64,000 bases of DNA, from the NCBI RefSeq assembly GCF_002237655.1, contig NZ_NOKT01000029.1:1-64000 (forward strand), given 5' to 3'. How positions within the stretch are numbered: the stretch's first letter is position 1; the number at the start of each line of letters is the position of its first letter. Shown here piece by piece: positions 23,384 to 32,077 of this stretch. The DNA is from Streptomyces sp. XY006 (lineage in GTDB: Bacteria; Actinomycetota; Actinomycetes; Streptomycetales; Streptomycetaceae). A program made the position numbers and the translations under genes. The notes under the pieces are model-generated. The model did not search any database and was not told the origin of the DNA. It saw only the letters and a list, made by a program, of their open reading frames with translations.

Positions 23384-25371
23384 CGCTCCGCTCCCCCCGT
23401 CTGCTTCAGTACGTAGAGCCATCCGGCGCCGTTCTCCGCGACGAGCTGGAACCGCGGCGAGGCGGCGACCGAGTCCTGGATCCGGTCCAGCTGCTCCCTC
23501 GTGAGCTGGCCGTTCATCTCGGAGTTGGCCAACTGCCCCTGGGTGAGCAGGAAGTAGGCCCGGGCCGGCCGGTCCACCCCGGCCATGTCGGTGGCGAGCG
23601 TGGCGGCCGGGTCCCGCACGATCCGGTCCACATGGCTGCGGGCGTCGTCCAGGAACCAGTAGTGGTCGACGCTCCAGTAGGAGTCGTAGGCGAGCGGGTA
23701 GTTGCGGTTGGCGGCCACGACGAGCGAACCCTCGGGTGCCTGGTCGAACAGCTGCCGTACGAGGGCGACTTCCTGCGGCGGGAAGTAGTTGATCCGGTCC
23801 TTGCCGGAGTAGGCCGGGACGAACGCCAGCGTGCCGGCGAGCAGCGCGGCCGGCGGCACCCAGGCGGCGAACCGCCGGAGGCCGTGCCGGGCGGGCACGG
23901 CCGGCCGGCCGGCCCCCGCCTGCGCGGCGGCGTCGGCGGCGTCGGCGGCGTCGGCGGCGTCGGCGTCGAGCGTGCGCACCTTCGGCAGGAGCGCCGCGGC
24001 GGCGAAGAAGGCGGCTCCGGGCAACATGAACAGCAGCACCCGGAAGATCATCTCGCTGCCGTAGCTGCTCGCCGCGAACATCGGCAGCGGGGCCGCGGCG
24101 ATCAGCAGCAGCGGCCGGGCCCGGTGGCGCAGCACCCGCTGGCGCAGCACCCCGGCGGCCGCGAGCAGCAGGACCGAGCCGGACAGCAGCCGGGCCGCCC
24201 AGGAGGTCGCGATGGCGCCGGTGCCGGTCGGCGTGGCGCCGTAGCCGGTCTCGACGTTGGCGCCGACGTCCCCCACGGAGCGGATCATGTCGGGCATCGC
24301 GGCGGACAGGAAGGGCAGCGCGGCCGTCAGGCACCAGGCCAGGAAGATCACCACGGTCGTGACCACCGGGACCCAGTCGCGGTAGCGGCGGCTGAGGCAC
24401 AGGGCGACCAGGCAGACGACCAGCATCCCCGGGGTGAGCTGGTGGGAGATGACGATCGCCGTGATCAGGAGCGTGATCACCACCGTCCACACCGCCTGCC
24501 GCGGCCGCCCGCACCGTACGGCGGTCCGGCCGAAGCGGCGCAGGACGACGGCGAGGACCGCGACGTGCAGCGCGTAGGCCACGGACTGGGGGGAGAAGTA
24601 GTCCTGCCCGACCCAGTTGGCGACGTAGAACAGCCACACCGCGGTCCAGATCAGCCGCCGGTCCTCGGTGAAGGTGCGGTAGATCAGCAGCAGCGGGAGC
24701 AGCAGCATCAGACTGGAGACCAGCGGCCACCACGCCATGAACATCGCCGACGACTCCACCCCGAGCAGCCGCACCAGCGCGGCCTGGGCGGCGAAGAACC
24801 CCGGCCACTGGTCGTAGACCGCCATGTCGCCGACCTGGTCGGCCGTCTGCAGGCCGCCGGCCGTCAGCAGGTGGTCGATGACCGCGTCGTGCTTCCACGC
24901 CCAGGCGTAGAGCGGGGTCGGGTAGAGCACGGCCTGGGTGGCCCGCTCCATGACCAGCAGGCCGAGGACGTACGCCGCCGCCCAGGCGCCCGGCCGGCGC
25001 GGATCGCGGACCGTGCACCAGAAGCCGGCCGTGAGCACCACGAGTCCGGCCCAGAACGTCGGGTGCAGCGCGGTGACCAGACCGTAGTCGTCGAGCCGTG
25101 AGACGTCCGTGTGCCGTACCGCGTACACCCACAGCGCGAGCGCGGCGAGCAGCGGAAGGCCGGGCCAGGCGAGCGCGCTGCGCCCCGGGCGGACCGGGCT
25201 CAGGTCGGACAGGTCCGTCACCGGCTCGTGAGCCGCGCTCGACGACTCCGAGGACGACGGGCTGGAGGACTGGCTGGCGGTCTCGGGGGTGCCACCGGGG
25301 GTGTTCGCACCGTCGCGTGCCGGTGTGGGTTCAGGCGTGGATCTCTCCTTTGGCGTTACTGGCGGACGCAC
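23380..25371 (-). CDS. Large polytopic membrane protein, GT-C or polymerase-like
   Basis: A 663-residue protein. After a Ser/Pro-rich cytoplasmic leader (1-65) it has about twelve membrane helices, then a poly Ala-Asp stretch and a C-terminal extracytoplasmic domain ('SLVVAANRNYPLAYDSYWSVDHYWF', here at residues 555-579). 'TDVSRLDDYGLVTALHP' places an acidic loop after TM1, as in GT-C enzymes. 'WLFYVANWVGQDYFSPQS' is a conspicuous loop motif. I do not recognise a named family; a lipid-linked sugar transferase or polysaccharide polymerase is the best guess. GTG 25371 follows GGGGGGAA. Confidence 0.75.
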   Translation of the reverse strand: MRPPVTPKERSTPEPTPARDGANTPGGTPETASQSSSPSSSESSSAAHEPVTDLSDLSPVRPGRSALAWPGLPLLAALALWVYAVRHTDVSRLDDYGLVTALHPTFWAGLVVLTAGFWCTVRDPRRPGAWAAAYVLGLLVMERATQAVLYPTPLYAWAWKHDAVIDHLLTAGGLQTADQVGDMAVYDQWPGFFAAQAALVRLLGVESSAMFMAWWPLVSSLMLLLPLLLIYRTFTEDRRLIWTAVWLFYVANWVGQDYFSPQSVAYALHVAVLAVVLRRFGRTAVRCGRPRQAVWTVVITLLITAIVISHQLTPGMLVVCLVALCLSRRYRDWVPVVTTVVIFLAWCLTAALPFLSAAMPDMIRSVGDVGANVETGYGATPTGTGAIATSWAARLLSGSVLLLAAAGVLRQRVLRHRARPLLLIAAAPLPMFAASSYGSEMIFRVLLFMLPGAAFFAAAALLPKVRTLDADAADAADAADAAAQAGAGRPAVPARHGLRRFAAWVPPAALLAGTLAFVPAYSGKDRINYFPPQEVALVRQLFDQAPEGSLVVAANRNYPLAYDSYWSVDHYWFLDDARSHVDRIVRDPAATLATDMAGVDRPARAYFLLTQGQLANSEMNGQLTREQLDRIQDSVAASPRFQLVAENGAGWLYVLKQTGGAER
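23925..23968. repeat. 9-bp GGCGGCGTC coding microsatellite
   Basis: About five units of a 9-bp repeat encode the Ala-Asp-Ala run (DADAADAADAADAA) between the membrane region and the C-terminal domain of the 663-residue protein. In-frame expansion of a flexible linker. Confidence 0.92.
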
Positions 25372-25437
25372 GGTGGTTCCCCCCTGGCGGTTCGGCTCTT
25401 CGCGGCCCTGTTCGGCCGGTTCGGCTCTCGGTTCGGT

Positions 25438-27819
25438 TCAGTCGCTGGGCCGTCTGTCGGCCGTGTGCTCGGGCGGCCGCTCGGACGGGCGCTCGGGCGG
25501 CCGCTCGGCTCTGTGCTCGGCGGGACGGTCGACGATCCGGTCGGCCTCGGGGCCTGCGGTCGCGGCGGTCGTGGCGGTCGTGGCAGTCGCGGCAGTCGTG
25601 CGGGTGAAGCGGGCCGGGCGTCGCCGGGCCGAGGCGGCGCGGCGGCCCAGGGTCAGGAGCAGGGCGAGGACGCAGAGGACGGCGAGCAGGGGCGGCGCGA
25701 CGGGGACGAGCGCCTCACGCCACACCCAGCCGGCGACCGCGAGGAGATACAGGACCCCCCAGCGCCCCGGCCAGGTCAGCCGTCCGCCCGCGCTCGCGAG
25801 CAGCAGCCACAGGGGGACGAGGCACAGCAGCAGGCAGACCGGCGGCGCCCAGCGCAGCAGCGGCTCGGGCCCGTCGAGCCCCAGCGCGTCCGCGAGGAAG
25901 CCGGCCGTCTTCTCGTACAACGCCCCGTCCACCGGCCGCGGTTCCCGTCCGAGGGCGACCGGTGCGGTGTACAGGGCGAGCAGGGCGGCGGCCAGCGCCG
26001 TCCCGGGCAGCCACGGGTCGCGCCGGGCGCACAGCGTCACAGCGGCCACGAACACCACCAGCAGCAGGCCCCCCGCGGCGAGCGACGGCAACGGCAGTCC
26101 CGCCAGCAGCTGACGCCCGCTCAGCGCCGCGTCGGACGCCCGGTCCGGCCAGGGCAGGTCCCGCAGCGGCGCGCAGAAGAACACCGCGGCCACCCCGAGC
26201 AGGCTCCACAGGGCACCCCGCAGCCGCCGCTCCCACAACTCCTGGTCCGGGGGCGGCTGAGCGGACTCGTGCGGCGGTTCGCGGGTGGGGCCCTCCTTGC
26301 GCACGATCAGGGCGAGCGTGTCCGCCTGCAGCGCCTCGCGTTCGTAGCCGGGGCGCCCGATGAACAGCGTGACCGTGTCCTGGTCGCCGTCCGTGGGCTG
26401 GTAGGCGGCCTTGCGGGCCCAGGTCGTGCCGTACCCGGCGGTGGCGTTGAGTTTCGCCCAGCGGGTGCCGTAGGAGGGGTCGGCCGGTGCGCGGACGGCG
26501 GGTGCGCGGTCGTCGGGGCGCAGGGCCGCGCGCAGTCCGGCCGTGGAGACGACGGCGATCAGGGTCATGCTGAGCAGCACGGCCCAGCCCGCTCCGGCGA
26601 TCCCGGCCGGTGTGAACAGCACGGCCGCGCTGCCCAGCACCAGGGCGCACATGGCGCCTTGGAGCGCGGCGAGCACGCCGGTGCGCCCCTGCACGCGCAG
26701 GACGCCGATGTAGAGCTCCACCACGACCCGGGGCAGCGCGCCGAGCGCGAGCAGCCGCAGCACGGTCGAGCCGTGCTCGGCGTAGTCCGGGCTGAAGGGC
26801 GTGAGGATGTACGGGGCGAACAGGACGAGGACCAGCACGACCGGAACGAGCAGCAGCGTCATGCGCCGCAGGGCGCCCCGGACGCCGTCCGCGAGCTGGC
26901 GCGGGTCGTGCGAGGCGTGCGCGGTGAGGGAGGAGGCCATGTTGATGGCCATGAACTCCATCGTGCCGCCGACGGTGTAGGCGACGTAGAAGTAGCCGTT
27001 CTCCGCGGCGCTGAAGCGGACCGCGACCATCACCGGCAGCAGGTTGATCATCGCCAGGCTGAACAGCGCGCCCAGCGAGTCACCGGCCAGGAAGCGGCCC
27101 ATGTCCCTGATCTTCGGGGGCTCCTTGTCGCGGTCGGCCTCGGCCTGGCGCGGGATGAGCCTGCGGAAGATCAGCCAGCCCAGCGGCAGCGTGGAGAAGG
27201 CGATCGCCACCGCCCAGGAGACGAAGATGCCGAGGACGGGCAGCGTGCCGGCGAAGGCGGCCAGCAGGGCGAGCTTCCCGACCGAGAACACCGCGTTGCC
27301 GGCCGGCACCCACTCCGCCTTGCGCAGACCGGTGAGCACCCCGTCCTGGAGCGTGAGCAGCGCCCAGGCCACGCACGCGGCGACGAACACCGCGCCCGCC
27401 ACGGGCGTGCCCAGCGGCGCGTACGACGCACCCCACGCGTCGAGCGTGAGCAGGAAGACGGCCGCGGCGAGCGCCACGATCAGCGAACTGGCCACGTACG
27501 TGCCCCACACCAGGCGTCCGGTCTCGCGTCCCGCGCGCGGGACGAAGCGGACGACGGCGCCGATCATCGTCGTCGCCGTGATGCTGGCCAGCAGGCGCAT
27601 CGCGGCGATGGCCGCGGAGCCCTGGCCGACCGCCTCCTCCGTGTAGTAGCGGGCCGCCACCAGCCAGAATCCCAGGCCCAGCACGGCCGAGACGCCGGTG
27701 CTGAGCATGAGGAAGTAGGCGTTCTTGAACAGCGAGTCGTGCGTGTGCTCGCCGTCGGCAGGCCGCGGCCCGCCGCCGGCGCGCGCGGTGGCGGGCTCGT
27801 GCACCTGGATCTCAGCCAC
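25438..27819 (-). CDS. Wzx/MurJ-like flippase with extra C-terminal membrane domain
   Basis: A 793-residue protein. Residues 25-450 form a polysaccharide/lipid flippase of the MATE-like MVF superfamily: 'KNAYFLMLSTGVSAVLGLGF', 'YYTEEAVGQGSAAIAAMRLL', 'GMRFLAGDSLGALFSL'-type segments, about twelve helices. Residues 450-560 are a soluble stretch with 'YGTRWAKLNATAGYGTTWAR', and 560-740 add five or six more helices before a charged, repetitive tail (RAERPPERPSERPPEH). Flippases are usually 450-550 residues, so this is a fusion. GTG 27819 starts 4 bases after the aminotransferase stop. It should move lipid-linked glycan across the membrane. Confidence 0.85.
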   Translation of the reverse strand: MAEIQVHEPATARAGGGPRPADGEHTHDSLFKNAYFLMLSTGVSAVLGLGFWLVAARYYTEEAVGQGSAAIAAMRLLASITATTMIGAVVRFVPRAGRETGRLVWGTYVASSLIVALAAAVFLLTLDAWGASYAPLGTPVAGAVFVAACVAWALLTLQDGVLTGLRKAEWVPAGNAVFSVGKLALLAAFAGTLPVLGIFVSWAVAIAFSTLPLGWLIFRRLIPRQAEADRDKEPPKIRDMGRFLAGDSLGALFSLAMINLLPVMVAVRFSAAENGYFYVAYTVGGTMEFMAINMASSLTAHASHDPRQLADGVRGALRRMTLLLVPVVLVLVLFAPYILTPFSPDYAEHGSTVLRLLALGALPRVVVELYIGVLRVQGRTGVLAALQGAMCALVLGSAAVLFTPAGIAGAGWAVLLSMTLIAVVSTAGLRAALRPDDRAPAVRAPADPSYGTRWAKLNATAGYGTTWARKAAYQPTDGDQDTVTLFIGRPGYEREALQADTLALIVRKEGPTREPPHESAQPPPDQELWERRLRGALWSLLGVAAVFFCAPLRDLPWPDRASDAALSGRQLLAGLPLPSLAAGGLLLVVFVAAVTLCARRDPWLPGTALAAALLALYTAPVALGREPRPVDGALYEKTAGFLADALGLDGPEPLLRWAPPVCLLLCLVPLWLLLASAGGRLTWPGRWGVLYLLAVAGWVWREALVPVAPPLLAVLCVLALLLTLGRRAASARRRPARFTRTTAATATTATTAATAGPEADRIVDRPAEHRAERPPERPSERPPEHTADRRPSD

Positions 27820-27823
27820 GGGA

Positions 27824-29071
27824 CTACCCCAGCCCTCCCGGTGTCGGTCCGCTCCGGGACAGCCGTCCCGGGACGTCGACCGGTCGTGCCCCGGACCGCT
27901 CCAGCACCTCCACGACCGTGCGCGCCCGCAGCGGGTCGACGGGCAGCGCGTGCCGGGCGAACCAGCGGGCCGCCTCGGGGGCCGGTGAGAGGTCGGTGAA
28001 CCGCGCGCCCGCGTAGTCGTCCAGCGGCGGGTCGTAGAGGTAGCCGACAACGACGCCCCGGTCCGCCAGGGCCGCGATCGCCGCGTCCCGGTCCTCGACG
28101 AACAGCGGTACCCGGAACAGCGGTTGCGTCCCGTGCGTGTCGCGCGGCTTGGCCCAGGGCGTGGCCAGCAGCAGCTCCGTGCCCGCCCGGCAGGCGTCCA
28201 GCACGTCGTCCAGCCGGCCGAGCTTGCGTCCGATGCGGCCCAGCCGCAGCCGGCCCGACTCCAGGCGGTAGTCGTGCATGTCGACGCGCAGCCACGGGTG
28301 GTGGGCGTCGAGCCCGGGCGCCCGGCCGGCCGCCAGGGCGAGTTCGTCCGGGCGCAGGGGCATCCGGATCTCCTCGCGGTCGTCCAGCCCGAGCAGCCGG
28401 ATCGCGGCCCAGGCGGCCCGCCGCAGCCGCAGTCCGCGCACGGCCGCCTCCGCGTACGGCCGCACCGCGAAGGCCAGTTCGGAACTGATCCGGCCCCGGG
28501 TGAGCAGCCCCGCCCGGGTTTCCTCCACGGCCCGGCGCAGGTCCGGGTCGGCGAGGGACAGCATGCCGCCGGCCTTGGCGCCGACGTGCTTGGACAGACT
28601 GAACACCGAGGCCTCGCCCCACGCCCCGACCGGCCGGTCCCCCACCCGGCTGCCGATGGCATGGGCCGCGTCCTCGAACAGCGGGATGCCCAGCGCGTCG
28701 CACCTGCTCCTGAGGCGCGGCGCCGGGTCGGGGTTCCCGTACAGGTTCGTGGTGAGCACGGCCGACACCGAGCTCCACACCTCGTCCGGCACGGCATCGA
28801 CGTCGATGGACGCGTCGAACGGGTTCAGGGGCGCCTGCACCGGGCGCAGCCCGGCGGCGAGCACCACGAAGAAGATCACGTCGTCGTTGACCGGCGACAT
28901 CAGCACCCGTCCGCCGGGCGGGCACCAGTGGCGCAGCGCCACGTACAGCCCGAAACGGCACGACGGTACATACACACATTCCCGGCCGAGCCGCAGGCGC
29001 ATGGTCTCTTCCAGCCGCTTCGGCCGTGAACCATGCCGCACCGAGCCCGGACCGGCCTCCCCAATGGCCAT
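27824..29071 (-). CDS. DegT/DnrJ-family PLP-dependent sugar aminotransferase-like protein
   Basis: A 415-residue fold-type I PLP enzyme. The cofactor Lys is in 'VFSLSKHVGAKAGG', the ring-stacking/Asp region is 'IPLFEDAAHAIGSRVG', and 'VLTTNLYGNPDP' matches the conserved strand. The usual N-terminal GxGPxx block is replaced by 'CRFGLYVALRHWCPPGGRVL', so this is a divergent member. It may form an amino sugar for the glycan made by the adjoining genes. ATG 29071 has GGGGGG before it; ATG 29002 (GGAAGAGA) is an alternative that removes 23 residues. Confidence 0.82.
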   Translation of the reverse strand: MAIGEAGPGSVRHGSRPKRLEETMRLRLGRECVYVPSCRFGLYVALRHWCPPGGRVLMSPVNDDVIFFVVLAAGLRPVQAPLNPFDASIDVDAVPDEVWSSVSAVLTTNLYGNPDPAPRLRSRCDALGIPLFEDAAHAIGSRVGDRPVGAWGEASVFSLSKHVGAKAGGMLSLADPDLRRAVEETRAGLLTRGRISSELAFAVRPYAEAAVRGLRLRRAAWAAIRLLGLDDREEIRMPLRPDELALAAGRAPGLDAHHPWLRVDMHDYRLESGRLRLGRIGRKLGRLDDVLDACRAGTELLLATPWAKPRDTHGTQPLFRVPLFVEDRDAAIAALADRGVVVGYLYDPPLDDYAGARFTDLSPAPEAARWFARHALPVDPLRARTVVEVLERSGARPVDVPGRLSRSGPTPGGLG

Positions 29072-29388
29072 CCGCCCCCCTGGTGTGCCGTCGGAACGCC
29101 CCCTCCCCGAGGCCTTCCGGCACCCGCCCAGAGTCGCCCCGTTCGCACCGCTCCGTCAAGATTGCGCCGCGTCCTGTGGATAACTTCCGGCACGTACACA
29201 TGTGCGGTCCCGTACGCCGCGCAGGTCACCGCCGGCGAGTTCGTCCGGTCGCACCCGGGCCCACCTGCCCCGTTCTTCCCGCTCGCCTCCTCGGACACTG
29301 CCCAGGACCGGTGCGTCACCCGTAACGTGTGGCACGACCACGGACACGTGGCGACGACATGGCGCACCCGAAAGCGAGGCAGCACCCG
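29072..29388. other. Divergent promoter region, 317 bp
   Basis: Lies between the PLP enzyme (leftward) and fumarylacetoacetase (rightward). It carries the palindrome CACATGTG inside a longer ACGTACACATGTGCGG segment (29191-29210) and a single TGTGGATAA (29175-29183). No ORF with good codon use is seen. Promoters for both genes should be here, but no convincing -35/-10 pair stands out. Confidence 0.5.
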
Positions 29389-30600
29389 ATGCCCCCCTTC
29401 GATGTCCCCGAGGGCGACCCCTTCGGTCCGCACAACCTGCCGTACGGCGTGTTCTCCCTTCCCGGCTCCGACCACCGCACGGTGGGCGTCCGGCTCGGCG
29501 ACCATGTGCTGGACGCGGGCGCGGCGGCCCACGCGCTCGGCTCCCCGTACGCCTCCCTGCTCGCGCAGCCGAGCCTCAACCCGCTGCTGGCGGCGGGCCG
29601 CACGGCCTGGTCGGACGTCCGCCGGGCGCTGACGGCCTGGGTGACCGTGCCCTCCCACCGCGAGACGGTCGAGAAGCTGTTCCACCCGCTGTCCTCGGTG
29701 ACCCTGCACCTGCCCTTCGAGGTCGCGGACTACGTCGACTTCTACGCCTCCGAGAACCACGCGCGAAACGTCGGGCAGATGTTCCGGCCCGACGCCGAGG
29801 ACTCCCTCACCCCCAACTGGAAGCACCTGCCGATCGGCTACCACGGCCGCTCCGGCACGGTCGTCGTCTCCGGCACGGACGTCGTACGCCCCTCGGGCCA
29901 GCGCAAGGCGCCCACCGACGCCGCCCCCGTCTTCGGCCCGTCCGTCCGGCTGGACATCGAGGCCGAGGTCGGCTTCGTCGTCGGCGTCCCCTCCCGCATG
30001 GGCCGGCCCGTGGCGCTCGGCGACTTCCGCGAGCACGTCTTCGGCCTGTGCCTGCTGAACGACTGGTCCGCGCGCGACCTCCAGGCCTGGGAGTACGTGC
30101 CGCTCGGCCCGTTCCTCGGCAAGTCCTTCGCCACCTCGGTCTCGGCGTGGATCACCCCGCTGGACGCCCTGGAGGAGGCTCTCGTGGCGCCTCCGGCCCG
30201 GACGCACCGGCTGCTGCCGTACCTGGACGACAGCGACGAGGAGCCCGGCGGCTACGACCTGCGGATCAGCGTCGCCGTCAACGGCCACGTCGTCTCCGAG
30301 CCGCCCTTCTCCACCATGTACTGGACGGCCGCGCAGCAGCTGGCCCACATGACCGTCAACGGTGCCTCCCTGCGCACGGGCGACCTGTACGGCTCCGGGA
30401 CGGTCAGCGGGCCGTCGGAGCGCGAGCGCGGCTCGCTGCTGGAGCTGACCTGGAACGGCCGCGACCCGCTGGAACTCCCGGACGGCAAGCGGACGTTCCT
30501 GGAGGACGGCGACGTCGTGACCCTCTCGGCGTGGGCGCCCGGGCCCGACGGTGTCCGGGTGGGGCTGGGAGAGGTGACGGGACGGGTGGTCCCGGACTGA
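29389..30600 (+). CDS. fahA: Fumarylacetoacetase
   Basis: A 403-residue fumarylacetoacetate hydrolase, the last step of tyrosine/homogentisate degradation (products fumarate and acetoacetate). Conserved features: N-terminal SH3-like domain 'NLPYGVFSL', 'YVDFYASENHARNVGQMF' with the Asp and catalytic His, 'YHGRSGTVVVSGT', 'FGPSVRLDIEAEVGFVVG' with the metal Glu residues, 'LLNDWSARDLQAWEYVPLGP', and the C-terminal 'GDLYGSGTVSGP'. Length is normal. ATG 29389 was chosen because the protein family starts here and GAGG lies 10 bases upstream; two earlier ATGs would add unusual residues. Monocistronic; no other homogentisate gene is nearby. Confidence 0.96.
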   Translation: MPPFDVPEGDPFGPHNLPYGVFSLPGSDHRTVGVRLGDHVLDAGAAAHALGSPYASLLAQPSLNPLLAAGRTAWSDVRRALTAWVTVPSHRETVEKLFHPLSSVTLHLPFEVADYVDFYASENHARNVGQMFRPDAEDSLTPNWKHLPIGYHGRSGTVVVSGTDVVRPSGQRKAPTDAAPVFGPSVRLDIEAEVGFVVGVPSRMGRPVALGDFREHVFGLCLLNDWSARDLQAWEYVPLGPFLGKSFATSVSAWITPLDALEEALVAPPARTHRLLPYLDDSDEEPGGYDLRISVAVNGHVVSEPPFSTMYWTAAQQLAHMTVNGASLRTGDLYGSGTVSGPSERERGSLLELTWNGRDPLELPDGKRTFLEDGDVVTLSAWAPGPDGVRVGLGEVTGRVVPD

Positions 30601-30998
30601 TCGCTGTGGGGCGGGGGGCGCGGACCGACCCCGAGGGCCCGGACCGACCCCGGGGAGGCCCGGGCAGGCCCAGGCCACGCGGCATGGGCGGCACGGGCGA
30701 CCCGGGGCCGGGGGGCCGATCGCCCCTCGCGGCCCGTCCGTTGACGTCCGGTGCCTGACGCGTACCGCCCCGGCCCGTCATACTGGGCGGCGGGCGGTGT
30801 GCCCGTACCCGCGCGGTGCACGGCACGCCGGCCGGGGGCTCGTCGCGGTCACGCGGGCGCACGGCAGCCGGAACCCCGGCGGGCACGGCGACCACGTCAC
30901 CGGTGCGCTCACGGCCGCGGCACCCGCGCACGGCGACCGCCCTGCCCCGCACGACCCGTAGCCGCCCCTTTTCCGACCAGGAACCGGAGCCCGTGGCC
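30601..30998. other. 398-bp intergenic region without a gene
   Basis: GC-rich spacer between fahA and the M56 peptidase. A run of short GGCCCGG-type repeats after the fahA stop (30630-30725) can fold and may end transcription. TTGACG at 30742 is the only good -35-like hexamer; no matching -10 at the right distance is convincing. No ORF supported. Confidence 0.5.
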
Positions 30999-31937
30999 AT
31001 GACCGTCTGCCTGCTCCTGCTGAGCGTCGTCGCCGTGGCGGCCGCCGTCCCCGTACCCCGGGCGCTGACCCGGGCCTCGTGGCCGGAGCGGGAACCGGTG
31101 GTCGCGCTGTGGGTGTGGCAGTGCCTGGTCGCCACCGTCCTGCTGTGCTGCGTGACGGCGCTCGCGCTGGGCGCGGCCGCCGTGTTCGGCACGGTCCGCG
31201 CGCAGCTCTTCGCCCCGGCGCCGCCCGCAGTGACCGCCGCGTACGACCTGTCCACCGCTCCGCCCTGGGCCGCCGCCCTCACCGTGCTGCTGGCCTGCGG
31301 CGCCGCCTGGACGACCGCGATGCTCGCGCGGGAGCTCGTCGAGGCGCGCCGGCGCCGCGCCCGGGCCCGCGCCCATCTGCGCGAGCGCGCCCCCGACCTG
31401 CCAGCCGGCCTGCCCGCCGCCAAGGGTCCGGTGCTGGTCCTGGAGGACGAGTACCCCGACGCCTGGTGGATGCCCGGCAGCCCGCCCCAGCTGATCGTCA
31501 CCACGGGCGCCCTGCACCGCCTGACGGAACACCAGCTGGACGCCGTCCTCACCCACGAGCGCGGCCACGCCCGGGCCCGCCACGACTGGCTGCTCCACCT
31601 GTCGACCGCCCTCGCCACCGGCTTCCCCCGCATCCCGCTGTTCGCCCACTTCTGCGACCAGACCCACCGCCTGGTCGAACTGGCCGCCGACGACACCGCC
31701 TCCCGCCGCTGCGGCCACCTGACCACCGCCCTGGCCCTGATCGAGCTCAACCAGCACCGCGGCGTGCTGTCCTGCGCCTCCAGCCACCGGCTGCTGGGCG
31801 AGCGGGTCGACCGGCTGCTCGAACCGCCGCCCCGGCTGGGCCGCAGGCACCGCGCCCTGACGACCACCACGGCCGCGCTCGTCCCGCTGCTGCCGCTGCT
31901 GATCGCCTTCGCCCCGGGCCTGACGGCGCTGTCGTAG
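30999..31937 (+). CDS. M56-family membrane metallopeptidase (BlaR1-like)
   Basis: A 312-residue membrane protein with the M56 layout: helices near residues 1-18, 35-58, 82-103 and a C-terminal helix (ALVPLLPLLIAFAPG). The zinc-protease site 'VLTHERGHARARHD' (HExxH-like as HERGH) sits in a cytoplasmic loop after 'AWWMPGSPPQLIVTTGAL', and a downstream Glu in 'HRLVELAADDTASRR' supplies the third ligand. BlaR1 relatives cleave a BlaI repressor; no blaI gene is adjacent here, so its target is elsewhere. ATG 30999 has GGAG 9 bases upstream; GTG 30993 is possible. Confidence 0.88.
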   Translation: MTVCLLLLSVVAVAAAVPVPRALTRASWPEREPVVALWVWQCLVATVLLCCVTALALGAAAVFGTVRAQLFAPAPPAVTAAYDLSTAPPWAAALTVLLACGAAWTTAMLARELVEARRRRARARAHLRERAPDLPAGLPAAKGPVLVLEDEYPDAWWMPGSPPQLIVTTGALHRLTEHQLDAVLTHERGHARARHDWLLHLSTALATGFPRIPLFAHFCDQTHRLVELAADDTASRRCGHLTTALALIELNQHRGVLSCASSHRLLGERVDRLLEPPPRLGRRHRALTTTTAALVPLLPLLIAFAPGLTALS

Positions 31938-32039
31938 CCGCACCGGTTCGGCGGCCGGTGGCGGATCTGCCCGCCGACGCCGCGAACACGCAGGTCACGC
32001 GGGGAACCGGTCGCCCTCCCGGTGGCGCAACATTCCCGC

Positions 32040-32077
32040 AACACCACTTTTCCGACCGGATAGGTATGGTCCGATCC
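32040..32077 (+). promoter_or_regulatory. Candidate promoter of the GntR-led operon
   Basis: TAGGTA (32061-32066) resembles the Streptomyces vegetative -10. A transcript starting 7-12 bases later would begin at or next to the ATG at 32078, giving a leaderless mRNA, which is common for regulators in this genus. The -35 is poor. Position-based inference. Confidence 0.35.

Noticed and set aside
22943..25132. Very long minus-strand open frame covering two membrane genes
   Set aside because: Only its 3' part (22943-23383) is a real gene; the rest is a shadow of the 663-residue protein in another frame.
29175..29183. Single DnaA-box-like TGTGGATAA
   Set aside because: One copy only, with no cluster or dnaA gene nearby; likely chance.
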